Below are positions 10,029-21,100 of a stretch of DNA of 64,000 nucleotides, in pieces. The position numbers and the translations under genes are program-made. Origin of the DNA: Thozetella sp. PMI_491. Its lineage: Eukaryota > Ascomycota > Sordariomycetes > Chaetosphaeriales > Chaetosphaeriaceae. Numbering within the stretch: the first letter of the stretch is position 1; the number at the start of each line of letters is the position of its first letter. The stretch covers positions 124,001 to 188,000 of the forward strand of contig MU270079.1 in NCBI GenBank assembly GCA_021432635.1, given 5' to 3'. Under the pieces are notes generated by a model. It did no database searches and was not told the origin of the DNA. It worked only from the letters and a program-made list of their open reading frames with translations.

Positions 10029-11132
10029 ATGGCTATGGCAGAACCTTCTAGGGATGCGAATGAGATCAACAGTAACCTGGCCCTGACTGCGCCACCACTT
10101 GTTCCCACGATTCACAAAAAACCCTATGCGAGTTTATCACCTCTCCGCCCCGAGTTGAGCCAGGCTGGGAGGACCATCCTCATCACGGGCGGTTCGGCCG
10201 GCATAGGGTTCGCGATTGCACGGGCGTACGCCGCGGCCTCACCTTCGACGATCATCCTGACTGGTCGCCGCAGTGACGTGCTTCAACAGGCAGCGTCCAG
10301 GCTCTCAGACGCCCATCCCAACGTCAAAGTAATCCCTCGAGTTTGCGACGTCGCAAATGCCGAAGAATCTGCCAAGCTGTGGTCTAACCTTCACGACGAG
10401 GGTATCGTTGTCCATGTCCTCGTCCTGAACGCAGCCAACTTCGGGGACATGCAGCAGGGCCTACTCGATATTGATTTGAACACGGTCTGGGCCATGTACC
10501 AAACAAATGTGTTCTCCCTTCTGGATTTCAGCCAGCGACTGAACAAACAGAAAGGAGCCGAAGACCAGAAAAAGGTATGTGGAGGGCGCAACCCGCCTAG
10601 GTTCCCGGGAGGAGGGACTTCTAATATAGGATCTTAGTACATCGTATATGTGTCGACGGCCGCTATCCACAGTCGACCCATTGCCGCGGTCTTGCCGGGA
10701 TACTCTTTAAGCAAGGCCGCTGGCCATTTTTTGATCCAGAAGATTGCGGAGGGGGCACACCGTGAAAAGCTGCAGATTGTCAGCTTCCATCCGGGCCAAA
10801 TCCTTTCTGAAACTGCCCAGAATTCAGGTCTTGATGCGAACAGTTACGACTTTGATGATGGTGCGTTTAGAACCCTGCATCCGATACTTTATCCACGCTG
10901 CTGTGTGCTCGTACCACAATCCAAGGCCCGGTATGATTGTATATGTTAACCAATGTTCGCAGAGAACCTGCCAGGACGTTGGGCTGTTTGGGCAGCAACC
11001 AACGAGGCTGCGTATCTGCATGGGCGCTTTGCTTGGGCAGCGTGGGATGTGAATGAGCTGGAAAATGGAAATGTCAAACAGCGCATAAATACTGACCCTG
11101 ACTTCCTGACCCTGGGCTTTATAGGCTTCTAG
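10029..11132 (+). CDS. Short-chain dehydrogenase/reductase (312 aa)
   Basis: Three exons (10029-10574, 10638-10860, 10963-11132) give 312 residues. After a polar N-terminal lead of about 50 residues comes the cofactor loop TILITGGSAGIGFAIA (TGGxxGIG). Downstream are VLVLNAANFG (the NxAG-like strand), VYVSTAAIHS (catalytic serine) and GYSLSKAA (YxxxK), so the Ser-Tyr-Lys triad is complete. The C-terminal part (ENLPGRWAVWAA, RFAWAAWDVNEL) is typical of fungal classical SDRs that oxidise or reduce ketone/alcohol groups on secondary metabolites. The start ATG at 10029 was chosen because the frame upstream has only a GTG. It is read away from the NmrA-like gene and towards the next regulator. Confidence 0.9.
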
Positions 11133-11370
11133 TCTAGATTCTAATAATTGAAGGAACGCAAGACGTTTACGTGGAACGACATATAGTAATCACTTCTCCT
11201 TCTTCTTTTTGCCAGATCCAGCCACTTGGCCAGACCTGATAATGGCAGTGCCTGCTAGGCCAAATGCCGTAGTTACTGCATATGGTCTAGTTGCGGGCGA
11301 TTTAACGATAAGGTGCGAGCAAAATATCGACCTCGGAGAATGAGAGTGTAGATCTGAAACACCGCACCCT

Positions 11371-13131
11371 CTAAGCACTCTTACCCATGACAGAGGACTC
11401 TTCGGAATCACCCCTCCCCAACCAACTCATGGCCCTCACGCGGGACGCCTCGAACCCGTCCACGTCGACGAGCTGCTTGCTAGGATCCTTATGGAGGCGC
11501 TGGAGGCTCTGGAGGAAGTCGGCGAGCCGGACGCCGCCTTTACGGTACATGAAGAAACGATGCAGCCGTTTGTAGTCATCGTTCTTCACCCCAGAAGCAG
11601 CAAGATACTGCATAGCAACGCCCGTGGAAAAGGCGCTGCTGATCTGGCCCCACCACCCACTGTTGTCGTTGAAGAAAATGGCGGTGGAAAGGGCAATACT
11701 GTGGCTATAGAGAGCCGGGTTGGTTCGCGGGGGCAGGTCTGCCTTCTGGTCAGAGACCTGGTGCAGCGTCCCGTATACAAGTAGGCAGACAGTCCAGTAC
11801 AAATTCATAAGATGAGCCGTCGCCAGGTCGTTTGTCGGCACGTCACAGTCCAAGTTCAAGTCAAAGGACTCGGCGCTTCTGCCGGGCTTCATCGTGGCGG
11901 ACCACGCCCGGAGCGCAGCGTCGAGTTCCCAGCAGTTCCGTTGCAATAGAAGCTGCCGCTCGCGTTTCTCTTCCAAGTTCCCGCATGCTCGCATGTCATC
12001 TACCTGTTCCAGAAGGCCTGGTATGTCGACGAGGATGTCGACTAGCATGTCTCTGCTGTTTTTGGGTGTCAGAGTCCATGGGATAGTCTTCCATTCCGGT
12101 GTGCTTAACGGCGACTTTTTCCGCCTTTGCGCGTCTGGAATCGCCTTCGAAGAACCGGTAAGCATGCTTCTTGTAAGTAGCGGTTGCTACTACTACTAAC
12201 CAGGCTGTGTCGGGCATCGGCAAAGATACGATGCGCAAGGCCGCTGACGTGCGCTTCGGGGCCCCTGTCAAGCACAAGAGAAATCTCGCCGCCCATGTGG
12301 CCCATGTAAGCACGCGCCTGGGCGAGCCTGTTCTGAGGGTCCCCTCCGTGAATTATCTAGCAGCACATGGAATTAGCATCAGTGGAGCATCGGTGGAGAT
12401 GCGTGCTTGCCTCGAAGACATTCAGCATCCTTATTGCTAACAGAGCCCCCTCCCCCCTGGCAGCCGAAGGAGTCTGTAGGAGTTTCCGCATCGAGACCAG
12501 CGCGCTGCCATACATCTTCAGTCCCTCCTCCCGCATCCATTGGATCCCATCTCGCCTGCCGATGCTCACAAGGCTGGTTGCGAGCAGCGCCTGGCGAAGT
12601 GTCGCGTCTTGTAGATAGAGTTGTTGAACGGCATTGAGCCATACCCCAATAGAGCACCAAGCCTCGGAGGTTGGTAACTGCCGGCCGCGAGGGAGATACG
12701 AGTCCCAAAAAAGACCCAGCCATTTCGCTTCGTATGCAGACCCTGCGAGGGCGTGGGGTAGGGTGATGTCGGGCGCTTCGTCGCCTCCCCAGCGGGAGTC
12801 TGCTTTTGTGGCTTGATAAGGTTGAGTTAGGGGTGTGCACGACGGTACCAGGTGCGGCAGACATACCTGCCTCATCTTTTAATCGGTAGCTTTTGGCGGC
12901 CTTGTTGGGAGTGCTGTTAACAAACACGCGCTCGCTTTCATAGCAGCAGTCGAGGCAGGCCCGCCGGCACTGACCACACCGTGGGCGCCCAAGGTCGCAC
13001 TGCGGGACGTATTAGCCAGACTAAGGAGGACCAACGGTTCAGGTTGAATCTCTATCGGGAAGCTGATATACCCCTTTTCTTCTGCGACGACAGGTTTGGC
13101 AGCCCTTCGATCGCCCGGGAACCCCAACCAT
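11371..13131 (-). CDS. Zn2Cys6 transcription factor with fungal-specific C-terminal domain (507 aa)
   Basis: Five exons (13131-13072, 12999-12867, 12811-12411, 12356-12201, 12144-11371) join in frame to 507 residues. The zinc cluster is split by intron 1: MVGVPGRSKGCQTCRRRRKG, then CDLGRPRCGQC..ACLDC, giving C-x2-C-x6-C-x6-C-x2-C-x6-C. The C-terminal region with TPEWKTIPW and a long helical domain matches the DUF3468-type (Fungal_trans_2) regulators that are frequent in biosynthetic clusters. Intron 3 (12410-12357) needs a GC-AG boundary (GCAAGC...TGCTAG); reading through meets a stop. Intron 4's acceptor was chosen by frame and by the resulting DAQRRKKSPLSTPEW motif. It is convergent with the SDR gene. 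Confidence 0.85.
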
Positions 13132-13702
13132 TGTACGGGTCCTACTAGAGTTTGCGAGCACTTCAGGATTCTAGCAGCTGAGGCAGGAAGCCAGGAACCA
13201 CCGCAGGATTTTCCTGCTCGTAAAAGATGCTTGTGCTAATTATTCGAAACCCTTGATGGTCTACGGACCTAGCGGTGTAGCCCTATGCCCTTGTTCTGGC
13301 ATAGATTGGTTTTACATAGGAGTCATGTTGCAGGGGATCGCATGCAGGGTCCGTAACACCGGTTCCCCGGGCTCGGAGTCCGCTGCCGACTGTCTCAACT
13401 CCTTCGCCGCAACTTGAACCCGAATGCGAATCTAGCGCGACCCGCTTTCAGAGGCGCAGAGTTCGATGACCACCACACTCTTGCGCGGCCGTTTGGCTTG
13501 GCCGTGCTTTAGCCGACCTGAGACTACGACATCACGGATCCTTTGGCGAGACCTTTAGTCAGCCCCTAACACTATAAGGGGGTCCCATAAACCGACGGGA
13601 CCCGTCGATTTAATATTTCACGGGGCCCGTCAATATTATGTAAGCCTGGACTCTAACCCTGGGATCCCCATACTGTATGGGGGGGGGGGGGGGGCTATAT
13701 CT
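13132..13702. other. Intergenic DNA 5' of a regulator, running into a transposon remnant
   Basis: No gene is supported. It holds the promoter of the minus-strand regulator. Its right part (13560-13700), with GGGACCC/GGGGCCC-type words and a G run, may be the terminal part of a decayed DNA transposon. Confidence 0.4.
13679..13694. repeat. Homopolymer of 16 G
   Basis: Uninterrupted G16 just before the transposase remnant. It may be an assembly weak point. Confidence 0.9.
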
Positions 13703-13909
13703 ATGCGAACGCGTCGCGTAAAAGATCTTGAACCTAAGCAACGCTATACAAGCTTGATCAATATGCCTTTGTTTCTAGCCGACTGCCTCCCCTCTGAGGG
13801 CGAGTTTAGCTCTCGAGAGGAGCTGCTTCGTTCAATCAACCAATGGGTATTAACTAGAGGATATGCTTTTATCACTAGCTGGTCTTGTAAGGAGAACTCC
13901 GGAAAATAA
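13703..13909 (+). pseudogene. N-terminal remnant of a Mutator-like (MULE/Hop) transposase
   Basis: A 68-residue frame contains PLFLADCLPSEGEFSSREE, LLRSINQWVLTRGYAF and SCKENSGK. This matches the start of fungal Mutator-like transposases: a short lead, PPEG-x-YxSREEaxxxIN-xW-AxxxGYAF, then the FAR1-like zinc-binding region. The frame stops at 13907-13909 exactly where the CxxC zinc-binding part should follow, and nothing of the DDE catalytic core is present in the next kilobase. It is a truncated dead copy. Confidence 0.6.
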
Positions 13910-14197
13910 GTAGTTCTATATGCTTGTAGTTGAATAGGTTAACCACTAGACTTAACTACTCTGTATATGAGATACAAATATATGTAAGACTGGTTGCTAG
14001 TTCTGCGGCACAAGAACCAACCAACAGTAAGCAGCCAACACGATTTGAGACAGAACCTCCTGGTGGCGCAGTAATTTTGGCCCATAAATCCGGCACTTTC
14101 AAATAGCCAACATCCCCGCGCTCCAGAATGTCACCAACACAATACACTTGTTAGTCAACGCGCTTTTTATCCAGCCTCGCAATTCTCGCCCTGCGAC

Positions 14198-15565
14198 ATG
14201 GCTGCCGCGCTCCTCCCATCAGAGCTCATTGATCACATCGTATCGGAACTTGCAGGCCCACCACAAGACATGGGCACTTTTGTCGGACCAGATCACTACA
14301 AGCGATACCAGCCTCTCGCGACCTATGCTACGATTTCCAGGGCTTGGCAGCAAGAGGTCGAACGATATACCTTTTGGAACCTCTACCTGACCACCCAGCG
14401 GCTGGCTGCCTTGGTGGATCGAAATATCCTCGCTCCTCGACGGCTGTTATGTGTGCGCATGGTTCAGCTCCTTACAGGCAACCGCGTCGGAGCTGGTCCT
14501 GACGTCGGCACTTGGGATGCCTCGGACAAAGTTGCCTTTGAATATTCAATTCGGGAACTGTTTCGTATCCTCAAGCCTCTTGACTTTACTCCGCAAGTCC
14601 CAGTTTACTTCGCATTAAGTAGTAGGACACAATATTGCTACTCTAAATTGCAACTGGAGTTCGACGACGAAGCAAATCCCCTACCGCAGCTTGATATATT
14701 CTCTTCTCTAAGATCAAGCTGGGATCAGTGGGAAATCCCGCCAGCAATGTTCTGTCGTTTGGCTTCTAGATTTAACCGATTGGAAGACCTCGCCATCTGG
14801 TTCCCACACGATCAAGTACGGAACGTAGCACATCGCCGGCGGATACGCGGGGACCTCGCACGAGCTATCGCGTTACTCCCGCGTACTCTTGATAATTTTG
14901 TTTTATCCTCCAACTACACATTCACAAATCATTATCTCATACCACAATCACTCCTTTCTATCGGCGTAACTATTGATCCTCTAAGTGCTGCGTTAGGCGC
15001 CAGGTCTCAGCAGTTGCGCGACCTATGTGTAATTGGACTCTGCCTCGACGGTATCGACTTCTTCGACGCCTGGCTATCGCATGGCGGTCAAACCCCCAAT
15101 ATGTCACGAATGGAGGATTTCTATTTCAATATACCCGCACACACCCCTGCAGGGAGTTGGCTGGTCGACTTCGATCCTCACTCTGGAGATTCATCATCCT
15201 CTTCCTCTGACACTAGCATCGAGTCCGACGACGATGAGAGCGATAACCCGAGGGATCCTATACATCATTACTCATCACGCCGGCGTCGGTTGCCAAATCT
15301 ACTAGTTAAAAGACTTTTTCTGGCAGCTGCAAAGGCAGTTGAGGGGATGCCATCCCTAAAGCGGTTTATCATCATCCTTGATGACGATACAGGGGGCGGG
15401 GACGGTTGTCTGATAGACTTTAGAGTGGAGAAAAAGGAGTTGGAGGTCTGCTCCAAGATAGAGTACGTCTTCGACGACGAGCTTGTGGATGCCTGGAAAC
15501 GATCGGCTAGAGTAGCAATTGGCGAGTCTGTGCAGTTAGCAATAAGGTATAGAGTTCTGCCTTAG
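14198..15565 (+). CDS. F-box-like hypothetical protein (455 aa)
   Basis: Intron-free. The N-terminus LLPSELIDHIVSELAGP resembles a degenerate F-box, the Skp1-binding motif of SCF ubiquitin ligases, followed by TYATISRAWQQEVERYTFW, typical of the large fungal family of F-box-like proteins with variable C-termini. Residues about 325-350 are a serine/aspartate-rich acidic run (SSSSSSDTSIESDDDESD) before a last structured part with LKRFIIILDDD. No catalytic motif is visible. These proteins are numerous, fast evolving and often near transposons and HET genes. Function is unknown; a role in substrate recognition is inferred from family membership only. Confidence 0.7.
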   Translation: MAAALLPSELIDHIVSELAGPPQDMGTFVGPDHYKRYQPLATYATISRAWQQEVERYTFWNLYLTTQRLAALVDRNILAPRRLLCVRMVQLLTGNRVGAGPDVGTWDASDKVAFEYSIRELFRILKPLDFTPQVPVYFALSSRTQYCYSKLQLEFDDEANPLPQLDIFSSLRSSWDQWEIPPAMFCRLASRFNRLEDLAIWFPHDQVRNVAHRRRIRGDLARAIALLPRTLDNFVLSSNYTFTNHYLIPQSLLSIGVTIDPLSAALGARSQQLRDLCVIGLCLDGIDFFDAWLSHGGQTPNMSRMEDFYFNIPAHTPAGSWLVDFDPHSGDSSSSSSDTSIESDDDESDNPRDPIHHYSSRRRRLPNLLVKRLFLAAAKAVEGMPSLKRFIIILDDDTGGGDGCLIDFRVEKKELEVCSKIEYVFDDELVDAWKRSARVAIGESVQLAIRYRVLP

Positions 15566-16513
15566 TAGCCTCGAAAGTGTAATGAGACATTGCGCTCTTT
15601 TCTTCCTCATTTCTTTTACTCGAAGTGATTCCTAACTTGCATCATTATTCCCGCAGAGATCAGTTTCTTAACCGTCAGTCATTTGATAAATTTGATAATT
15701 AAGTTGGCTCTAGCTTGCGGTCTTAACAGGAAAGGTGTGTTGGTTAGATAAATAAACCTGGAGCCGTGAGTTCCAGTATAAAACGTGTTCGGTTATTAAC
15801 CCGTTATTTACTTTTAAACCCGGTTTTATGCCACCACTAGCCAGGGTGTGTGGAACCGGCGCGAGGGTGTGTGTATAAGGCCGATGCTCAGCCCCTCAAA
15901 GTGGCAAGGACAACCGGGGGGTAGGATGATTGGATTCATCTTTTATAACAACACGGAAGCGCGGGTGCGGCGCTGCACGTGCCGACGCTAAAGCCTAATC
16001 GAGCTCGAATCCACGCGCCGTGCAGCGACCGGGCTCCAGGCTAGCCTCCAAGTAGGTAAGACTACGGTGGAGGCTGGCCAACGGCCGGAGAGTGCGCTCG
16101 CATAGGGATTACCTATTTCGTCTGAACATGCACACCGTGGGCGGCGTCATTCAATACACCGCCCGGCGCACCTAGTACGTGATGATTGACACTTCGGGGC
16201 TACGATCGCCCGACTAGGTCCTTGAGCCCACCATGGGCCCTATCGCACTCGCACAGGGGACTCCGCCAGATAGAGTCAGACAGAGGCTGCGCAAGTCTCT
16301 GGAAATGTCTATAAGTATGGGCAAAGACCTCTGTTAGCAGTTGTCGAAGGTGGACAAAGAAGCATCATTACCACGTTATAACCAACCCATTCTTCACTTC
16401 TTATACCCAAGCCGGCACAATTAGCAACCTTTTTCCCCCATCCAAGGCGTGGAGTGCCGTATACCAAAACTTCTCTGACCTGGGTATCTCAGCACAGCTC
16501 TACACCCTCCATC
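15566..16513. other. Intergenic, no gene seen
   Basis: About 950 bp holding the 3' flank of the F-box-like gene and the promoter of the DUF2306 gene. No coding frame with a domain is seen. Confidence 0.5.
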
Positions 16514-17710
16514 ATGGCCGTTCCTACCCGCCCACCAGCAAATGGCTTTGTAGCCGCGATGCGGAAAGTGTATAACCCGCTCGGTTTCTCCAAGGGCTAC
16601 AACTTCACTCTGTTCTTCATCTTCTGGGGCGCTTTGATGGGCTTCACTCTTGCGCGTCTCCAGTACATGAGCATCTTTGGCGTCTTTTGCGGCCCCAATG
16701 GCAGCAGCCACGGCGCTCCCGGCGAATGCTTCTATTACAGCTCTGGTCACGAGAAGATCGGCATCACTCTGCACCTGGTCACGATCCTCCCTGCGTCATT
16801 CCTGGCGTGCTTTCAGTTCGTGCCCGTGATCCGTCACAGGGTGATCCTCTTCCACCGCATAAACGGCTATGTTGTCATTATTCTAGGCGTCGCTTCCACC
16901 GCCGGTGCCTTCATGATTGCACGACATGCGTTCGGTGGTGGCCTGGACACGCAGATCGGAGTAGGACTTCTTGGCATTCTCTTCCTTTTCTCGTTGGCCT
17001 TGGCATACTACAACGTCAAGAAGCTTCAGCTTGAGCAGCATCGCGCCTGGATGCTTCGGGCATGGTTTTATGTGAGTGTATTCCCTTGTCGTCTGGCGAA
17101 CGGCAGGCGGTGTTGGACGTTCTAAGCTAATGACTGCACTCGCTCCAGGCCGGTTCGATCATCACCCTCCGTCTCATCCAGATCATAGCGACCGTGATCA
17201 TTTCGGGCGTCGGCGGCTACTATAGTGCCAGACCTTGCTCGGAGATCGCATACGTGCTGAAAGGACAAAAAAAGGTGCTGGCCGACTACCCGGAGTGCGG
17301 CGCATATTACAATGGCTCAAGCCCAGGCCAGAATGCTCTCGTCTTGGCAAATTACAAGAGCAACAATCCAGTCGAGATCGCGGCGGCGCTGGGGATTAAT
17401 TTTGGGCCGGCTTTGTGGTTGGCTTTTGCGATCCACGCGATTGGCATCGAGCTCTACGTAAGGAATCCTTCGCTTCGATTCCTGTACCAAATGTGAGCTG
17501 ACAGTTGCATAGCTTCACCTTACACCGGCGGAATCTGAGCGCTTGCGCAATGTCTCATACCAGCGACAGATTGAAGCAGGCATGAGAAATCCCGGTAACG
17601 CTGGTCTTACTGTCCAGCGTCTTGGCGACGCGAAGCCGTGGATTCCGGATCGTCCGGAGGCGAAGCCGGAGGCCAGCTCTGACCCGGCGCTTACACCAAC
17701 CACGAGCTGA
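16514..17710 (+). CDS. DUF2306 multi-pass membrane protein (354 aa)
   Basis: Three exons (16514-17071, 17149-17457, 17513-17710), all joined in phase 0, give 354 residues. At least six hydrophobic segments are visible, including FTLFFIFWGALMGFTLARL, LHLVTILPASFLACFQFVP, NGYVVIILGVASTAGAFMI and VGLLGILFLFSLALAYYNV. Conserved polar residues typical of DUF2306 lie between helices: the HRINGY loop and EQHRAWMLRAW. The tail (HLTPAESERLRNVSYQRQIEAG) is cytosolic and ends in a Pro/Glu-rich segment. DUF2306 is widespread in fungi and bacteria without an established function. The start ATG sits in a good context (ATCATGGCC). No sign of damage. Confidence 0.88.
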
Positions 17711-17967
17711 GACTCGCGATATTGAAGCCATTTCGGGGGTGCTGTGCGGTCAGTGTGCAAGCTTGACTTGTTGGAGAGCTGGGTTTCTGGGATCAGTTTT
17801 TTATGAGAGCATGGCTCGCCGTGAGAAACTCAACAAGTGGGAGCTCAAAATGGGGCTACGGTACCGCTGATTAAAGATTAAATAGATCTATAAGTTACCT
17901 AGTTGAGCCAGCTAATCCAGCGAAAGCTAATCGGCTCGCGAAGTAGTTATATATTTAGCCGTGCAGT

Positions 17968-20287
17968 TCAATATATTACAAATTCTTGCTCGGGGAAAGC
18001 CATTCTATCCCAGATCTCCTCAAACCACTTCTTTCTTTCTCCCCTGTGATGATTTGTAAAATAGACCACTCCTGTTCTCTCAAAACCACTGCCTCTGCCC
18101 TCAGCACCTATATTTTTTAAAACCATAAAAGTGTCCTTACTACACTCCTGCGTAGTCCGTTGCTCCATCCGTAGCAAGTATACCCTCGCTATTCCGCACG
18201 GAACCGAGCCCTTGCATGTCTTAAATGGCTCGAATGAAAAGGTTCGCGCTGGAGGAGTGTCCGAGAGCAAAGTCATGACAGCACCTTGCAGGTCGAGGCC
18301 CTCTTCTGGCGGGATACATTCATCTCTAGTGCCGAGCTCTCTCTTGTATATTTTATAATTCTGCTGCCTCCCTGTCGTCCTAGACGCCATAAATCCGCAG
18401 AAGCGACGCACGTGGCATGGAAACAATTGGGCGCTCATCCTTAGGTATCCAGACTTCAGCTTGCCGAAGGGTGCTACATCTGGTGCTACGGGCTCACATC
18501 GTATATCTCGGATAGAAGAACGAAGAAAGTTAGTGATCGTCATTCCTTTGCCGGAGTTAATTTTGGAGAATTGAACGGGCTGTCCGGGGGGCAAGGATGC
18601 CCACGACCATGTGGGTGCTGTCCAAGGTTCATTACGCCGGGTCGGGCCCGTCTTCGGTCGGATGTTCGTCCAAAGTAGATCGTGCTCAATCGTGCGCCTC
18701 CACATGCCGGCGACATACTCACCCCGGGTAAGGCCCTTGATCACACTTGCACAACCCGAAAGAGCAGGTAGGATATCATCGTTGTGCGTGAGATTAAGCG
18801 TCTTGTAATTCGTCACCATCTTGCGCCACTCGTCCGCGAGGGTGCCATGCAGCTTTTCACGCTCCTCTTTGGGGTTGTTGAAGAAATACGGGTATGCAAC
18901 TGCCATGAGCAACCGTTCTTGGCGAAATCCGGCGACCCGCTTGAAATGAGAGAATGCACTGCTCATAGGGTGGGGAGCGCCAAGTGCGTTGCCGCACTCG
19001 CAAGACCTGGTTTCTAAACAATCGAAGCTGAGCTCTTCTGAATTGAAGAAGACAACACGGCGGGACAAGAGGCGTTCTTGGAAGACCCACCCCCGGAAGA
19101 AGATGGGATAGCGATCTCGGAAGGCGTCGGGGCTGGCGGGGCCTTGGCCCGACATGCGCACACCGATGAGGCGCGTATCCCCCCGCGGAACGGCGGAAAC
19201 TGCGAGGCATAAATCTGGTTCACTCAAAGAAAAGCAACCCCCAGTCGAATTAGGAGACGAGACAGCAGCAATTGTGAGCTTGGCATGGCGGTAGATGTCT
19301 GCCATCTTGGCGGATTCGCGCTTCCAGTCTTCCGGGTTCCCCTGGATGATGCAGAGAGAGTCGATCCAAATGTAACGGACACCTAATTTGCGGGTGATAA
19401 CAATTGCATCGCGAAAGTTCTTGGGTAGGAAGGTAAAGTCTAGAAAGTCCAGTGCGTCGCCGAGGGTCTGATCCGTGGTGCAGCACTGGATAGGATCGGA
19501 GCCCCAGCAGTGACTGAGGCACAAGTACGCGCCAGTCTGGCCAGGGCTTGTTTCAACGATCCTAACTCCACAATTTCCAGCCCTAAAAATCTCGGTCGTG
19601 TCGACAAGTCGCGTAGGGAGGGGGTGTGGGCTGGTGAAGGCGCAAGTCTTGTGGCTTGCCTCACATAGCTCGAGCCATCTGGAGAGCCGGCCCATCGAGA
19701 CATCTGAAGCCGTATTGCCCGACAGGAAGTTACTCACAGGCATGCATTCTAAAAGTTCCGAACTACCTGTTGTCTGTGTAAGCCGAGGACCGCTCTAATT
19801 ACTGTGAAGAGTCATGAGCCGGGCACAAACTTTTGGGCTGGAATAAGGGGATCTCGGTCATCTTGCTCAACGACTTCCCTCGAGAGGAGTTACTGCCACT
19901 CTTAATTTCCCATCTAGTGACGATAAATCTGGCCGATATAGCGTAGCAATATTCGACCATCTTGTGTCCAGAAAATATCGTCTCTAAGACCCCCCTCAGG
20001 ACCTCACACGATCCACATCCATTTGCAGCTGACCCTGCCAGATCGTCCCAGAAAAATGCCAGACGATCGAACTCTTTTTCCAGCTCTACTCCGTTGACGC
20101 GCCACCCCTTTGGATCTTGAGCATATTTCGTGATCCCTTCTTGCAGGGCACGCCGCTGGTGACAGTGAAGCAGGCAGCCTGTCAAGCCAAAGATGTTGTG
20201 AAAATTACACACTCTGATTTTCGTGGGGGCACATTGGGCTTCGGTTGCGACGCTAAAAAGATCTATGGCCGTTATAGAGACAGACAT
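17968..20287 (-). CDS. HET-domain protein (about 730 aa)
   Basis: Two exons, best modelled as 20287-19894 and 19766-17968 (127-bp intron, in frame). The N-terminal exon has the cysteine pairs often found before HET domains (CNFHNIFGLTGCLLHC, CGSCEVL). The HET domain (about residues 200-360) shows its three conserved blocks: AYLCLSHCWG, LPKNFRDAIVITRKLG..YIWIDSLCIIQ, and DWKRESAKMADIYRHAKLT, then RGWVFQERLLSRRVVFF. HET proteins act in non-self recognition and heterokaryon-incompatibility cell death; this gene's specific role is unknown. The C-terminal half ends in WFEEIWDRMAFPEQEFVIY. The splice acceptor is not unique, so the ten residues around the junction are uncertain. Confidence 0.85.
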
Positions 20288-21100
20288 GATAGGTAATATT
20301 ACAAGTGTGGGCGGAGTAAGGCTAGCAGCCGTCGGTTGGTCAAAGAGTTGTCTGGATCAGCCAAGTGATATGGTTGACAAGGGCTGAGCTTTTATTCTCA
20401 GAAATTGATGCCTGATCAGTCAACTTTGTCTCAGATACCTAGGTATATGTCGCATCACGTGGCAGTTCCCTTTTCGTGACCTATAGTATTCATCGCCGGG
20501 TAAGTGTGGCTGACAGTAGCCTGTCGCGGTGGCTGCTGGGCCTCCCAAGGACAGGCTGCAAGGGTGGAATGTTAATGGTAGCAGCCTTCTCAGGCATCAG
20601 AAAGGACGTCACCATCGAGAATCAGTATCATTGGCCCAAAAATACAACAGAATTCTAATACACCACCGTACTTCGAGCCAGCACTGGGCATGGCGCACTT
20701 GCCTCGTTGTGTAGGTTCGACAGCTCTTGAATGGGCATTACCTGTGGGCCAACTTATCCTTGCTGTCCGACCAGGACTGCACAACACATGGACCCCTACC
20801 TTTCCCCATCAGGAGGCATGATACTTTGGAGGAGTTGAAGAAAATTTAAAAGTAGCCAAGGGATTATAAGATCATCCTGTTTTGAATTCGGAGCTCTATC
20901 TCATCCTGGAGCAGTTCGCTAATCCTATAACCTGTTCCGCCTTCCCAATTTTTTACCTAGGAGTAGCATGGCTCTCTTCTCCTGCCTTGACTTGCTTAGC
21001 TGGTCCAATAACAGCTACGCGATACCAAAACTTTTTTTTCTTCCGATATTTGGGCAATATCACCGCTGAACTAGTGTATATCGAACGCCAGTCCGTACAC
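20288..21100. other. Intergenic, no gene seen
   Basis: About 810 bp between two minus-strand genes: promoter of the HET gene and 3' flank of the fasciclin gene. No supported frame or RNA gene. Confidence 0.5.
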
